Shown: positions 27,301 through 36,100, counted from the first letter of the stretch. The stretch: DNA of 64,000 nucleotides from Verrucomicrobiota bacterium (GCA_016199985.1 JACQFQ010000072.1:1-64000), one strand, 5' to 3'. The notes: generated by a model not told the origin, from the letters alone. Numbers and translations are program-made.

Positions 27301-30121
27301 GCACCCGGTCACCCTCGATCTGAGCCTCAGCGTGGATCAACGGGTGAATGGGAATCTCACGCTCACCCTGCACACAGTCGACCTCTCCTCCAATCAGCAG
27401 CTCCTCTATCTGGGCGACACGATTCTTGTCGTGACCCGTGTAAGCCTTCTCCCCGCGACGCCTCAGGAGTCCGGGATCGAGAACCTGTACGGCGGCGCCG
27501 GCGCCGATTCTCTGACAGGCAATCAAAGAGACAATGTCATCTGGGGTCGGGAAGGCAGCGATCACCTGGATGGCGGATCGGCGGGCTACGATACGTTGAA
27601 GGAAGCGCGCGCCGGGAACTGGACGCTCAGCGACGGGCTGCTGTCGCTGGCCAGCGCCGGAGAGACCGACACTTTCCCCGCCGGGACTTTCGATGAGATC
27701 CAGCTCGCGGGCGACGACGGTCCGAACACCCTCGACGCGTCCAGCTTCAGCGGCCTGGTTCGGCTGAGCGGAAACGGCGGCGACGACGTGCTCAAGGGCG
27801 GAACCGGGACCAACTACCTGGATGGAGGCGCGGGCAACGACACGATTTTCGCGAACGGGAAGACCAACACTCTCACCGGAGGCTTGGGCCTGGACGCCAT
27901 CGTGGGATCCACGCTCGCTGGCGCCGTGGACACGCTCGTGGAAACCCGCGACGCGAACATGACGCTTACCGACGCCAAGCTGCGAGTGAACGGCGTTGAC
28001 GAGGACACCCTTTCCAGCATCGAGATCGCGATTCTCACAGGCGGCGCCGGCAAGAACAAGTTGGACGCCTCCGGATTCCACGGCGTTGTGACGCTCGATG
28101 GCGCCGGCGGGAATGACCAATTGATCGGAACGTCCGGGAACGACCAACTTATCGGCGGAGCCGGGGATGACGTCCTGGCCGGAGGGCTTGGCGACGACAT
28201 CTACCTCTATGATCCGGATACGGCTCTTGGTTTTGACCTAATCGTGGAACGCGCGGGGGAAGGGAACGACACGATCGATTTCCAGGCGGCGACGACCGTC
28301 GGCGTCACGCTGGCGCTCGACACCGAGCTGCGCCAGGAAGTCGCGCCGGGACTCGCGATCGCTCTATCCGACGGGGACCCGGCAAAGCGCGTCGACACGT
28401 TCGAGAACATCGAAGGAGGGCAGGGGAGCGACGTGCTTCGCGGCAACAGCCTGGCGAACGCCATCGATGGGAACGATGGAAGCGATGTGATCACGGGCGC
28501 CCTGGGGAATGATTCCCTCACCGGGGGCGACGGCGTCGGGCCTGACGGGGAGCCCTACTCAGATCGGCTCGTCGAGGCGCGGGATGTCCTGGTGATGGTT
28601 CTCACGCCGACGGCGTTGCTGGCGGGCTCCGAGGTGGATACTCTTGCGGGCTTCGAGACAGCCACGCTGGCGGGCGGTCCCAGCGCCAACTTCATCAATG
28701 CTTCCTCGTTCGCGGGTTCCGTCACCCTCATTGGGGGCGCCGGAAACGACCAGCTTCGCGGAGGCGCTGGGGATGACATCCTGATTGGAGGAGCTGGGGA
28801 TGATGATCTCCGCGGGGGACTCGGCAACGATGTGTACTCCTTCGACGCGGGGATTGCGCTCGGCGCCGACATTGTTCGGGAAGCGGTCGACAGCGGCGCC
28901 GACAGTCTGGATTTCTCAGGCACGGTCGCCGCGGCCATCGTCATCGCGCTGAACTCAGGCGCTTCGCAATCGGTGAACGCCAACCTGACGCTGACTCTGG
29001 ACGACGCGGACGGAGATCCGGCGACCCACGCCGATGTGATCGAGAATGTCATCGGGGGCGGCGGGAGCGATCGCATCACGGGCAACTCCCTGGCCAACCA
29101 CCTTCAGGGCGGGGAAGGCGACGACACCCTCGAAGGCCTGGGAGGCGACGATACGCTGGAAGGGGGCAACGGCGGCGATGTGTACCTGTTCGATCTCGAT
29201 AATAGCTTGGGTTCCGACCAGGTCGTCGAGGCGCTCGACGCCCCCGGCGTGGACCGCCTGGACTTCAGCGCGAGCGCCGCCGCCGTGGGCGACGCGACGA
29301 CCCCTCTCGATCTGGGCCGGGGCTCCGCGCAAGCGCTCCCGGGAGGCCACCTCACCGTCACGCTCCTGCTCTGCAATGCCATCGAAGATTTCACGGGGGG
29401 GGGCGGCGATGATCATGTCGTTGGAAACGCGCTGAACAATACTCTGCGAGGCGGAGAAGGGGCGGATACGCTGGATGGAGGACTCGGCGACGATGTGTTG
29501 CTGGGGGAGGGAGGATCCGATGATCTGTCCGGAGGCGAGGGCAAAGACACTCTGAAGGGCGGCGACGGCGCGGACGTCTTGCGAGGCCAACAGCACGACG
29601 ATGTGCTGCTCGGCGGCGATGGCGATGACACTCTCAAGGGCGGCGATGGGAACGACTCCCTGACGGGCGGCGCAGGGAACGATACGTTGACCGGCGGCGA
29701 CGGTGACGATCTCTACGTGTTCGCCAACTCATGGGGCGTGGATGTGATGAGCGAGCTGACCGCCGGCGGAAACGACACGGCCGACTTCTCGTCCGTTTCA
29801 AGCCTGGGCATCACGGCGACCCTGAACGCCTCGGTCGCGGTCAGCTCCGGAGCCCAAAGCGTGACAGACGTCGGGCTGTGGATTGAGAATTGGAAAGGAA
29901 CCGCCCTGCCTGACGTGTTCAACGTCACGCCGTCGGTTCAGATCAGCCTGCTGATCAGCGCTGCCAAGCCCTCAACCGGTCCGCCCGGGGGAGACAGCCT
30001 CGTCTACGACGCCCTGTCCTTGGTCACCTCGAACCTTGGCGGCGAGCTGGTGAGCAGCGGCCTGCAGCCTCTTTATCATTCCGGATTCGAGAACGTGAGT
30101 TTCATCCATCTGCCTCCCTGA
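12374..30121 (+). CDS. Giant LEPR-XLL surface protein with metzincin motif, amidase_2, Calx-beta and RTX domains
   Basis: The product has 5915 residues. A GTG start with AAAGGG upstream gives an N-terminus with LEPRILLAA, the LEPR-XLL signature; there is no classical signal peptide. In order: a metzincin-like region with HEAGHLLGRAH (H299, H303, H309) and a possible Met-turn at M328; a TolB-like propeller (about 330-770); an amidase_2/PGRP-type domain (about 800-1035) with LHAT (H828), SVHYLVSREG, IGIE, GHSQ (H1011) and KDDP (1021-1024); a long beta-rich centre (about 1150-3290) with two hook-IN-like modules ending TELGF or TQLGF; RTX block 1; SdrD_B; about five Calx-beta domains; a further SdrD_B region; another Calx-beta; then RTX block 2 to near the end. 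Calcium-stiffened adhesins of this build are usually exported by type I secretion. Two hydrolase domains in one adhesin is unusual. Wall remodelling or attack on other cells is inference. Confidence 0.85.
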   Translation: MNQKRSSSLFEVEGLEPRILLAATPIPSTSCPSPHADVAAVINAVSEEGSDSAATRSLEALVEASSAELVSAVFSGVDQQALPAKAADASTATSGSHDTVSPTAPVAGSLISSIPSSDSSDTSVSSRGEEVPSIVARGVETLRAANGPPSSASTLDGADESPLRQLFYLEFAGASHVSYDGPIQVRDLSIPSFAGPGALAGKESDIVQRLMALLAERSESLAASFTTVHPDAGALFSTIYVGGDDAAFASYGSFQGLAEKVDVGNADRSDKALVFSDRVLEGVRDADAAASLLSQVIAHEAGHLLGRAHEGGGHEASEASPLADVALMTDNTAVATTRPGSGYSDVGSHPAVDDSGNVAFVGVSSATAVENIFVHNATTGADTNATQRTTGGVSFNETAAIDPSGKFVLVDVRDTATLVDSLTRYDLTHPGTSLLIAQSTAGATAASQIREIRPGASSNATPTATFVGLDGTGKLTLYGQAANGVDLGSRRLTFTADVRPLISSDDQILALSQDASGREQLLLYPGGGLLGTAAPLTIADTHGAFSDLGAAPAMTSDGSVIVFFGNLTTAGAVDLNQANELLASMTVPLTAGVGIFASIDFDPTDADGRRIVVRVAGVVGNGKVEPGERLSVAGVEQGPDWNYDQASEWEIGAFGNPDAPLAVGRSVAGDQAFVAFEGSDRVTGSARALYTSRLNLYGAAAGATYRAVGVEAYVMAARVGGTLPGVPGFGTVADFSLASHMTSNGAAVFWSKDTTGVEAIVKSSPNVNGLWDYPVCNGSPALGLVPFYLATAAGARVDRPDSPLVEYVIKGVSDGARDLANVSEIVLHATAGFERINAKIDLLGVPSPGGGPTGCKDVSVHYLVSREGRVTQIILESQRAAQAAPINTESIGIEMVDDGLHQTDPTWATEIQLERVAQLVRDISMRNGIRTVINGGTVLQQPAVVPFNAFGSSAGYQNGQRQSGTAFSDPSSDLVTGPFQNASYTYREDHSASGGIFSDGYDPSARGVLGHSQVFDRTSGKDDPRLFDWPGFLTRANRGIGISVQGRVNVVITDPEGRRIGINPQFPGVLDDLVYREIPGGDMAVVDVLDPAPDWMIVSIPDALDGCYSIAVYALDPSEDAAFTVTVLGAGRDAVLAQVGDTSTTSTTDAYSLCFSRDANPTLTLDVPASDLVRNGSTGQPMPPDGSGDVGGSWGSALQDLFKALQGFTTQLNQKFGIDSLPVLDPKLGVDLNAVLTGPTGPGVGGFLDFKKAASDYFLSLSNPTFSGLSLAIDKYATALTGVDLSLNPDPVKVDWSYSDVTAQLVFNVHYDYSRTIDSHFALEELGVDLGINLSADIPLQVNTAFVCDFAFGLDLKAYNLNPTDPRTLDSSHAFVRLDRLEATASVAAPDINADLTLGFVRASIAGGSLSMNVDATATLQDLTPADGLLTSADLTAGKWKLGFTGTGVLDSQLPLTITFANVDFNDGGAPRILISDPNLFADPPPTVRTENFDELADFCNTSPSEVLAFVKGFADWLEQFRQSDVFSLQVPFSSNTTIGDLFDFSKGFVDTVYSRLVSLQLTAFNAPSTQVSSTGQLSKTSTFTLEFDAETPVTVTLNTAAMTDNHTALDLVADLNAAFATSGISTRVLATLDTEQRVQVTTVSGDLATVLKISGVSTDPIFTELGFGLDQTGVETPRFDSIQQFADLLEDALDPDGPGPVVFDIKANHDLATHLTTFQVTLSYAAGATKTFAVDPDLGTLGSLASFKASGSLYFGTDPANPPSITFTLGLDMNPVETPTLIPVLTLPAPSNGQLSRDSRFRLSVGGVLSDEVLLAVVDPGAASPFHGVYTQNNHSIADLAADINTAMRRAHLNGVALDKSVIAVVQGSAIVLQVLNEADTDADGALDASEDLNGDGVRSLNLGAINSLRVDVDASDPMVTQLGFSVGLTDRSAIRGLFIDQMAMTGGLLITASATASAQFAIFNLTGSITGTGNLFIDVELEGPPGHTRFYLGDLIVGLGPLVDGVSGNDGAMVVPTLGGLIDLSIGALTITPVVTGLTLPANPTVRIFIPDINVLTFNPGVYSITDEDASNDDGVFVTYPNFGPLGNFSCTTAEDLILMLDSLADQLETLRSFSFLGQPLPGINVSVGDLLDFAASLADTVKQLQSGSAATLDAIESQIESALGIPKSLLNFSVQDSSPALTTGGATGKSRTTFNPEGSRNAIAFQARLSGAAYDGWTIQLVDDGRTSAPSVVTFDVDSVSKRMTIYYVATQTTAKQITDAVNKNATLPFQASADKSVLKGDGAGNDGAGAVTHLALRADLRFDLAYGNFLSFALSLDDLVGLLPAGSAVRTLLSGVTDLVQVEGSAKLNVKASASLILGFGLDLSNPCLPQAYLDDSSGITLSLTLAGTDLTFQVSIGSLGVFVKDGTLTLDADGKPETTGDAAFHIGFADNNGDGRHYFRPTDVLLDPASVSLTLNAQVTVFLPLYFPSDAIPMGLTTDGADDGTEPDNWMVVRITCLQDVLNALETGTPLSTSCLTIQTPDITSLFSSFNPCDLFTNSTMLVDGLDALLATIQGALDSEVFNHDLPVVGRSLSKAGNAIGDFRAGLLAEIRNFLATTGSPIDLVKQAIWNILGAPGLNILVDPKSANPDAPVKLTAWQDLDVTCRTDSHNLPELFFNLRLFQGRALVDNRNDPINFDVGVPALGLHVDGAVVVEVGFSLWLNFALSTSDGFYYDTSRASELEVFFKASIPGLTASGNIGFLELAVGDDAADPSLFCGAFIVDLKDPVGSGDRLTAADLGSGGFTLSKFASVGIGADAHLHLQLSVSFGGDAAIPRLVMDFVLDWNWGTITTNPDGTCAINSTQGYELALPTFHFSGIQLDVGSLISKFVKPILLDIQAYTKPLDPIVDLLSLKLPVISDLLGEPTTLVDLAERFGILKPGTAEFLEGLLTIADLVKDTSVSDSSEILVPLDQDILQVALVNGAIVNTTVDTTTNDSLAATTTDPGAKNFLQKLADLGFTFPFLKMSELFKLITGQTATFVEYRMPVLDFTAAIDLAFPIFPIFPPLKVTFGGELSARIDLTFGFDSYGLQKFFGSKTRDPADIFQGFFIKDRDDNGNEITEVLVSGGITAGLKLDLGVAEAGVKGGLFTDIGFDLNDPDNDGKVRLSELAQLAKDDVTCIFSVHGEIYVELSAFVEVHLLIANIDKEVDFGHFTLATFDIKCPQPVLANYVSSTSSPGSELADAGAEGVLRLNMGGYASRRLQGNIVDGAESFVVQHISGEGTATDPETVEVSFDGITQTFSGVRSIYAEGGANDDLIDLRGVRSTATISGGSGNDTIYASRGGGVYNGDDGQDVIVGHADEDDGYAGAKDTINGGAGDDTLTGNGGDDLIDGGTGNDILYGNAGKDTLTGGDGNDTLHGGDDKDTLNGNAGSDVLYGEDGNDTLSGGDGDDVLYGGDGADALIGNAGDDILNGDADNDALLGDDGSIDLSNPDKPKILNISGTGNDILAGGPGDDVLFGAGGNDSLFGGTRLVSGVITLIGEDGNDFLDGGDGNDNLFADDAHSQEAVAFAGITLGDRAWFDLDQDGLFDEGEPGVAGIMVQLFKSDGTLVASTATDSTGAYSFRGLESQAYYLCFTASTGLVFTNANQGTDDTLDSDAVDTDTTPGGAAKTAVFTPAAGQTDESWDVGLTGATPVITVGSSSVIEGDSGFTQMVFTVTLSNPSTTPVSVCYSTSPGSATNVLDYTSASWTLVFAPGETEKTLSIQVAGDSVDEVDETFSLALCDPVNATLARDDDPSSRQTMTVTGTIIDNDDAPEISVSDVTVSEPGSGAAGKAYANFIVSLSRPSSRDITLFYRTAQIVGTDGSLLSDSATVGADYENAYEEKEATLVVAAGSTTATIPIQVKKDLLDEYDEKFSLRVRVDPQTSARLATLLNGDARATIVDDDPLPYIQFASGAATTPEGHAGNTVIPLTVKLSAVSGRETSVVVSTAQGTAIETTTAAGDPADFVDLFETVVFKPGETEHVVNIEVIGDTRDEAATEDFYVNLLTPVNAQTGTTEANPNHVVVTIADDDAGADAGPWYVEFSRTQYDVVEGASVDITLVRAEGSQEPVAVFWTLGGTATAGVDYTSSWDLGAHGRRGIVRFASDESTKTFTLSTTRDGVYEGDETVQLFVANPKGGAVRGVNKNATLTIHEADSLPVVSITYLDASGNVATPLAKEGKSLIYTVSVSGASTLPVSVDWSAVNDTAVATDDYTATPATLVFNYDPVKGFVPQTIQVNLVDDHDAEAEETFRVRLDNLVNAVFSSTSPLSLGLRVMPGVGVATPIVILSNSIDGYIQDNDSVPVTDRVFYDTNGNGSFDSDFDYGLASIRVTATDPQSGALLSGSTDADGYVTFQLTLGTSTFAVSETDPDLPEGATVTTGGFDFEVVVVAGGGAPDVGLTAALVGAVPVGSTGNAGVGFDDTAYGGPGDDVVNGGGGNDWLYGGHWIGPGNACSGAVYSANLLRESAGSGRFYVDAATIIADGSIGDHVFLDADGNGHRNGESGVAGVQVNLFDAEWQWVASTWTDSAGNYAFNKLAHGTYYAQFVPPPGYQLTQQKNKTPANDTNDSDADELTGLTAAIVVDSATPIQTIDAGLKLIANSSTGPWAVYFASTVYSVREATGFAAIPVQRVPGSQEPLAVFRVGGGVTTLESNGDAPVSPASLDDYLAATGLLRFGASETQRVFVVPIVVDALAEGPESLRLFLLNPKGGAVTGAPSVATLLIFDDVCPDNDTIDGGDGDDVLLGDYGYYDPSLANPFVQLGGMGNDALIGGDGADKLYGEGGDDVLEGGAGDDTVLAGGGGNDVYRWDGDVSQGSDVVFEDPAPAGGVDTIDLSTTSASVTLNLALGGTTTIGGLTLTLPAGNIENVSAGSGNDILVGNDANNVLIGNAGDDQLTGGRGDDSLDGGEGNDSYLFNASAEQGHDHIYEPAKTGVDVIDFAGTDALHPVTLDLSLSVDQRVNGNLTLTLHTVDLSSNQQLLYLGDTILVVTRVSLLPATPQESGIENLYGGAGADSLTGNQRDNVIWGREGSDHLDGGSAGYDTLKEARAGNWTLSDGLLSLASAGETDTFPAGTFDEIQLAGDDGPNTLDASSFSGLVRLSGNGGDDVLKGGTGTNYLDGGAGNDTIFANGKTNTLTGGLGLDAIVGSTLAGAVDTLVETRDANMTLTDAKLRVNGVDEDTLSSIEIAILTGGAGKNKLDASGFHGVVTLDGAGGNDQLIGTSGNDQLIGGAGDDVLAGGLGDDIYLYDPDTALGFDLIVERAGEGNDTIDFQAATTVGVTLALDTELRQEVAPGLAIALSDGDPAKRVDTFENIEGGQGSDVLRGNSLANAIDGNDGSDVITGALGNDSLTGGDGVGPDGEPYSDRLVEARDVLVMVLTPTALLAGSEVDTLAGFETATLAGGPSANFINASSFAGSVTLIGGAGNDQLRGGAGDDILIGGAGDDDLRGGLGNDVYSFDAGIALGADIVREAVDSGADSLDFSGTVAAAIVIALNSGASQSVNANLTLTLDDADGDPATHADVIENVIGGGGSDRITGNSLANHLQGGEGDDTLEGLGGDDTLEGGNGGDVYLFDLDNSLGSDQVVEALDAPGVDRLDFSASAAAVGDATTPLDLGRGSAQALPGGHLTVTLLLCNAIEDFTGGGGDDHVVGNALNNTLRGGEGADTLDGGLGDDVLLGEGGSDDLSGGEGKDTLKGGDGADVLRGQQHDDVLLGGDGDDTLKGGDGNDSLTGGAGNDTLTGGDGDDLYVFANSWGVDVMSELTAGGNDTADFSSVSSLGITATLNASVAVSSGAQSVTDVGLWIENWKGTALPDVFNVTPSVQISLLISAAKPSTGPPGGDSLVYDALSLVTSNLGGELVSSGLQPLYHSGFENVSFIHLPP
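22321..23010 (+). repeat. RTX calcium-binding repeat block 1 (within giant gene)
   Basis: Encodes about 230 residues of nonapeptide repeats of the GGxGxDxL type (GGAGDDTLTGNGGDDLIDGG and variants). The DNA shows degenerate direct repeats based on GGCGGCGACGAC. Calcium binding is well established for this repeat. Confidence 0.85.
26660..29720 (+). repeat. RTX calcium-binding repeat block 2 (within giant gene)
   Basis: Several clusters of GGxGxDxLxGGxGxD repeats alternate with 60-100 residue beta segments that open with patterns such as VYLFDLDNSLGSDQVVE and close with ENV-IGGGGSD. The arrangement is modular, suggesting duplication of a cluster-plus-spacer unit of about 130-150 residues. Confidence 0.8.
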
Positions 30122-30165
30122 GTCATGTGCGACAGCTTTTCATCCGAAATGAAGTGTGAGGGAAT

Positions 30166-33100
30166 ATGAACGCTATACCTGTGTACCTCGAGAGATGCGG
30201 ACCGGCGCCTGCGCGGCCTGACCGACGCCCGTCTTCGTCCGCCGTGCGGCGCGCGATCGCCGCGGGGATTCTTGTTGCCTGGCATTGCGCGATCTCCGCG
30301 TCCGCCGCGGGGCTCCCTCCTGTCCTTACCGCGATTCCCGACCAGGTTATCAACGAGGACACCACGAGCGCCCTGCTGCCCTTTATCGTCTCGGATCCCG
30401 ACAGCGCCTTGAACCGCATCACCGTCACTTGGGCCTCCGGGAATTCCAACGTTGTCGGGCTGGGGGGCATTGTTCTCGGCGGGAGCGGCAGCAATCTGAC
30501 GTTGAGGGTCACTCCGGTGGCCAACGCCTCGGGGCTCGCCGTGATTTCGCTCATCGCCTCCGACGGAGTGAACACTTCCACCAACTCCTTCAAGGTGACC
30601 GTTCGCTCGGTGAATGATCGTCCCGTCATCAGCAACTTCTTTCCTGTGAACATGGACGAGGACAGGACCACGGCCGAGATCCCGTTCACCGTGAGCGACG
30701 TGGAAACGCCGCTAAACCAACTCATCGTCACAGCGAAGGCCGCCAACCCGATCCTGATGCCCGACACGGGCTTCGTCTTTGGAGGGGGCGGTGGAACCCG
30801 CACGCTGGTGATGACGCCGGCCCCCAATCAGTTCGGTCAGACGCTCGTCACCGTCAGCGTCAGCGACGGCCAGGACACCACGTCCACCGACTTCCAGCTG
30901 ACGGTGGGCCCCGTGAACGACGGACCGTTCTTCGTCGCGCCAATCCCCGATCTGGTGATCGACGAGGACACGACGAGCCCGCCCATCTCCATCGATTTCG
31001 ATGACATCGACACCCCGCCGTCGCAGCTGGTCGTGAACGTCGACGCGGCGGACCCCTTTGTGTTTCGCCCTGACAAGGTGATTCTCACGGGCACCGGTCG
31101 CCATCGCACGCTCAGGCTGACGCCCATTCCCAACGTCACGGGCGTCGCCCTCTTCACCGTCACGGTGTCGGACGGGGGGCTGGCGCCCGCGAAAGCGCGG
31201 TTCCAGGTGACGGTGAGGCCCGTGAACGATCCTCCCACTATCACGGAAATCCTGGATCAAGTGACGGATGAGGACACGCCGATCCTTGCGCAGTACCGGA
31301 TCACCGACCTGGAAACGCCCCTGGCCAACCTCCAGCACACGGTGGTGTCCGACAACCCAACGCTCTTCCCTCCGGACGCGATATCGATTGTTTCCCTGCC
31401 CTTTCTGCCGGCTGTTCGTTTGGCGCCCGCTCCCAACCAAAATGGAACCGCTCGCGTCACGGTGACCGTCACCGACACCGACGGCGCGTCGGCGCAGACC
31501 TCCTTCCGCGTTCATGTGGTCCCGGTGGATGATCCGCCGACCATCACGGCCATCGCGAACCAGGTGGTCGACGAGGACACCGTCGTTGGGCCGCTCAGCT
31601 TCACTGTTCAGGACCCGGACACGCCTCTGGACCAACTGGTGCTCACCGCTCACAGCATCTTCCAGAACGTCGTTCCGGACGACCAGATCGTGATCAGCGG
31701 GACCGGAAGCAATCGCACGGTGACTGTGACGCCGGCGGCAAACGGGTCCGGCGCGACGCCGATCGACATCAGTGTTGCGGACGGCACTTTCATCGTCGGC
31801 ATCCGTTTCAACGTTCAGGTGAACGCGATTAATGACGCGCCCACGATCTCTCCGATTCTCGATCAGGTCGCGACGCGTGGCGCGACGCTGGGTCCCATCC
31901 CATTCGTGATTGGCGACGTTGAGCAGGTCCCCCAGGCCCTCACGCTGTCGAGGACCTCGGACAACCTCGATCTGCTTCCCCTGAGCGCGATCATCCTTGG
32001 AGGAGGAATAGGATCCAACCGCACGGTGACCCTGAAGCCCGTCGCGGGGAAGGTCGGCGTGGCCAACCTGTCGCTCCAGGTGACCGACCAGGGAGGCGCC
32101 GTGGGCAGCAATCGGTTCAGCGTGAGCGTTGTCGCGCAGACACAGGCGCCGCGCATCCTCCGCGAGCCCGCGGATCAAGACATCCCCGAGGGACAGCCGC
32201 TGAAACTCGAGGTGATCGCGACCGGCGACGGACCCCTGACCTACCAGTGGCGATTCAAGGACAACGACATTCCCAACGCGACGGACTCCATCCTGACCAT
32301 TCCTGCCGCCACGGTTCTGAACAGCGGTGAGTTCTCTGTTGTGGTGCACAACGCCAACGGCGACGCCACGAGCCGCAAGGCGAACGCGAAGGTGACTCCG
32401 CATGACTTTGGGGACGCGCCGCCCAAGTATCCGGTCCTTGCGCCGAACGGCGCCGCCCAGGGCATTCACGCGGGCTACGGGCTCGGGGCTGTCCCGGACG
32501 CCGAGCCCGATGGCCAGCCGTCGATCGACGCGAGCGGCGATGGCGGGGATGAAGATGGCGTTCAGTTCCTGACGCCCCTGATTCCCGGACAGATGTCCAC
32601 AGTCGCGATTACGATGACAGACACATGGCATCCCTCGATCGGGGCGGCCGTGGACGGTCAATTGATGTTCTGGATCGATTTCAACACGAACAACGTTTGG
32701 GGAGATCCGGGCGAGGCATTCGGCCCGTATCGAATGCGTCGCGCGGGAGTGACCAACATCACCTTCCAGGTGCCCGCGGCCGCGTTTGTGGGGACAACCT
32801 ATGCCCGCTTTCGGCTCAGCGTGGACAACGCGAAGGGCCCCACCGGGATCACCGACGAGGCGGGCGAGGTCGAGGACTATGCGGTTCAGGTCGGAGGATC
32901 GTCCAACACCACGGGTCGCGCCGACTACGGCGATGCCCCGACAGTCTATCTCACGCGTCGCGAGGACAACGGCGCAAGCCACGCCCCGAACACGGGCGCG
33001 CTGATCGCCCTCGGGAATCGCGTCGACTATGAGACCAATGGCCTGCCTTCGGTCGGCGCCGTGTCGGACGACAACAACGGCCCCGTGAACGATGAGGATG

Positions 33101-36100
33101 GCGTGGCGACGCCCTTGAACTGGGCGCCAGGGCGGCTCGTGAGCCTGCCGGTGATGGTCACCGCCCCGGGCATCGCGCGGCTGAATCTCTGGGTGGACTG
33201 GAACCAGACCAACGGCTTCAACAACAGTGGCGAGTGGGTGGTGAGCAACCTCGTGGTCTTCGGCGGAACAAACACGGTCACCTTTCAGGTTCCGTCGACG
33301 GCCAAGGCGGGGACCACTTACGCCCGGTTCCGGCTGAGCACCCAGCCCGGCACGAATTACTTCGGCCCCGCGCCCGATGGCGAGGTGGAGGATTACAAGG
33401 TCCAGATTTCCCAGGAGGGCGGCGGAATTCTGGCTCTCGATTGGGGGGACGCGCCGGAGTCGGGGACGAGCTTTCATACTCTTGAAGCGAGCGGCGGTCC
33501 GCGGCACTCCGTGACGAACGCCCTGATGCTCGGCACGAAGGTCGACGCGGAGGCCGACGGCCAGCCCAACAGCACGGCGACCGGAGATGATCTCACCTCC
33601 AATGATGAGGATGGCGTGATCATTCCCACCGGCATCAAGCCGGGCGACGCCATCGAGATCCAGGTCTTCGTGACCATGGCTCCCGGATCGCTGGCCTTCG
33701 TCGACGCGTGGGCGGATTTCAATCGCAATGGCTCCTGGGCCGACGCGGGCGAAAACATCGCCAACCATTGGCTGGTGACTCCGGGAACGAACCGGCTCGC
33801 TTTGACCGTCCCCGTCAACGCGGTTCCGGGCCTGGCTCACTCGCGGTGGCGGCTGAGCCGGACGGGCGGGCTTTCGCCGGACGGTTACGGCGGCGACGGC
33901 GAGGTGGAGGATCATCGCTTCCGCATTCAGAAGGGCGTCGACCAAACGCCCGGAGCTTGCCAACTCGGTTGCGCCTCCTCCGACTTCTGGATCACCTTCC
34001 CTGGAAACTATTCGTTCGATGTGGAGCGTGCGTCCCCGCAGCTCACGGTCCTTGGGGACCCGGGGGTGTCGGTTCAGGTGACATCGACCGCCCTGGCGAG
34101 CCCGCTGGCGCGCGTCATTCCAGCGTCGGGGATCATGACCATCACGCTGGATCGCGCTGTGGATCTCGACAACTCCATCGAAACCGTCGAGACCAAAGGC
34201 GTCCATATCACCTCCTCCGCGCCGATCCAGGTCTATGGCTTGAGCAAGGTGTTGCAATCCTCCGATGGCTTTCTGGCTTTGCCTGTCACGGCCCTGGGCT
34301 TGGACTATGTCGTCGCCGCCTACAAGAACACTCAAACCGGCGTGCCTGAGCTGAACGGCACGCAGTTCGCGATCGTCTCGAGCCAGACCAACACGCACGT
34401 CACCATCACGCTGCCCGTGAGCACGGGGACCCATTTCGCCGGCGTTCCATTCGTGGTGACGCTGGCGGGCGCGGGCTACACATGGCAGCTCCGCAATACT
34501 CTGGACGGGGCGGACCTGACCGGCGCGTTGATCACGTCGGACAAGCCCATCGCTGTGTTTGGCGGCCACCGGATCGCGAACATCAATTCCTCCGATTTGT
34601 TCTTCGCCGACTATGTGGTGGAGCAGCTTCCGCCCAAGTCGCATTGGGGGAACGAATTCTACTCGACCCCGCTCGCGACCCGGAGCGGCGATCTGCTTCG
34701 CGTGATCGCGGGAACCTCCAACACCACCGTGACCGTGAGCGGCGTCGCTCGCATCCTGCCGAAGCCGGGATCCTTTGCGGATTATCTTCTGTCCTCGGCC
34801 GCGGCCATCACCTCGGACAAGCCCATTCTGGTGCAGCAGTACGCCAACAGCGCCGACTACGATTCGGTGAGCAACGCCGACCCGTTCATGGTGACCCTGC
34901 CCGCGCGCAGCCATTACGGCGCGTCCGTGACCCTCGCGACGCCGTTGAGCGGGTTCACCGCCGACTACGTGAGCATCGTCGTGCCTAAGTCCGCCCGGAA
35001 TTCCGTTCAACTCGGGTCCGCCACGATAGACGGCAGCCTGTTCGCCAACATCCCCGGCACAAGCTTCGCCTGGTACGCGACGAATGTGCCGCCCGGAAAG
35101 TACACGGTGACCGCGGACGAGCCCGTGGGAGTGATCGTGTATGGATGGAATCTTTACGAATCGTTTGGGTGGTCCGGCTGCGTGAACTTTGGGGACACGA
35201 CCCCGCCTGTCATTCAATGTCCGAACACTCTCTCCGTGCAGTCCGCGAACGGACAACCCGTCGCGACGCAGTTCGCCGTGACCGCCATCGACGCCTGCGA
35301 TCCCGAGGTCACCGTGACTTGCGCGCCGCCGTCCGGGTCGCTGTTCCCCGTGGGGAGCACCGTCGTCACATGCACCGCCACCGATCACTCGGGCAATGTC
35401 GCCGTCTGCGCTTTCACCGTGGAGGTGAGGACCGGCGCCGTCGAGGATTGGGGCGACGCGCCCTCCTCCTATCCAACGCTCCGTGCGAACAATGGGGCGC
35501 GGCACACGATCGTTTCGGGATGGAAACTCGGACAGGTGATCGATGGAGAGACCGACGGGCAGCCTTCGGCGGACGCTTTGGGCGATGACCAGGCGCCCGC
35601 GCTGGACGACGAGGATGGGGTCATTGCCCTGAGCTCGTTCATTCCGGGCGGCGTGGCGACGGTCCAGGCGCTGCCCTCCACCAACGGCTTCATCAACGCT
35701 TGGGTGGATTGGAATGGCAACGGAGTCTGGGAAGCGTCCGAGCAGATGGCCACCGACGTGCCTGTCGCGCCTCCGAGCGTTCAACTCTCCTTCATCGTGC
35801 CATCCGCCGCGGCGCATGGAAAAGTTTTTGCGCGGTTCCGTTTCAACAAGAGCGGGCATCTCGGGCCTGGCGGCCCGGCGAGCGAGGGCGAAGTGGAAGA
35901 CTACGCCTTCAACGTCGGGGCCGGGCTTGGGGATCAGGGGGTGAACCCCACGGGTGGCGCGGCGGTCACGCCCGCCTCAAACGGGGACATCGTGGTGTCG
36001 AGCCTGGGTGGCTCCGGCCAGGACGGCGTGAGCATACCCCTCGTCGCGCCTACCGCGAGCTGGCAGAGCTCGCTGCTCCCCGTGGACTTGAGCGGCGTTG

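Noticed and set aside
22321..29720. Regularly spaced DNA repeats that could suggest a CRISPR or satellite array
   Set aside because: The repeats keep the reading frame and encode GGxGxDxL nonapeptides. They are RTX protein repeats without conserved DNA spacers.
30712..35859. A 1715-codon antisense open frame
   Set aside because: Opposite the GEVED/IgGFc mosaic gene, whose domains are unmistakable. The composition of the antisense product is typical of a shadow.
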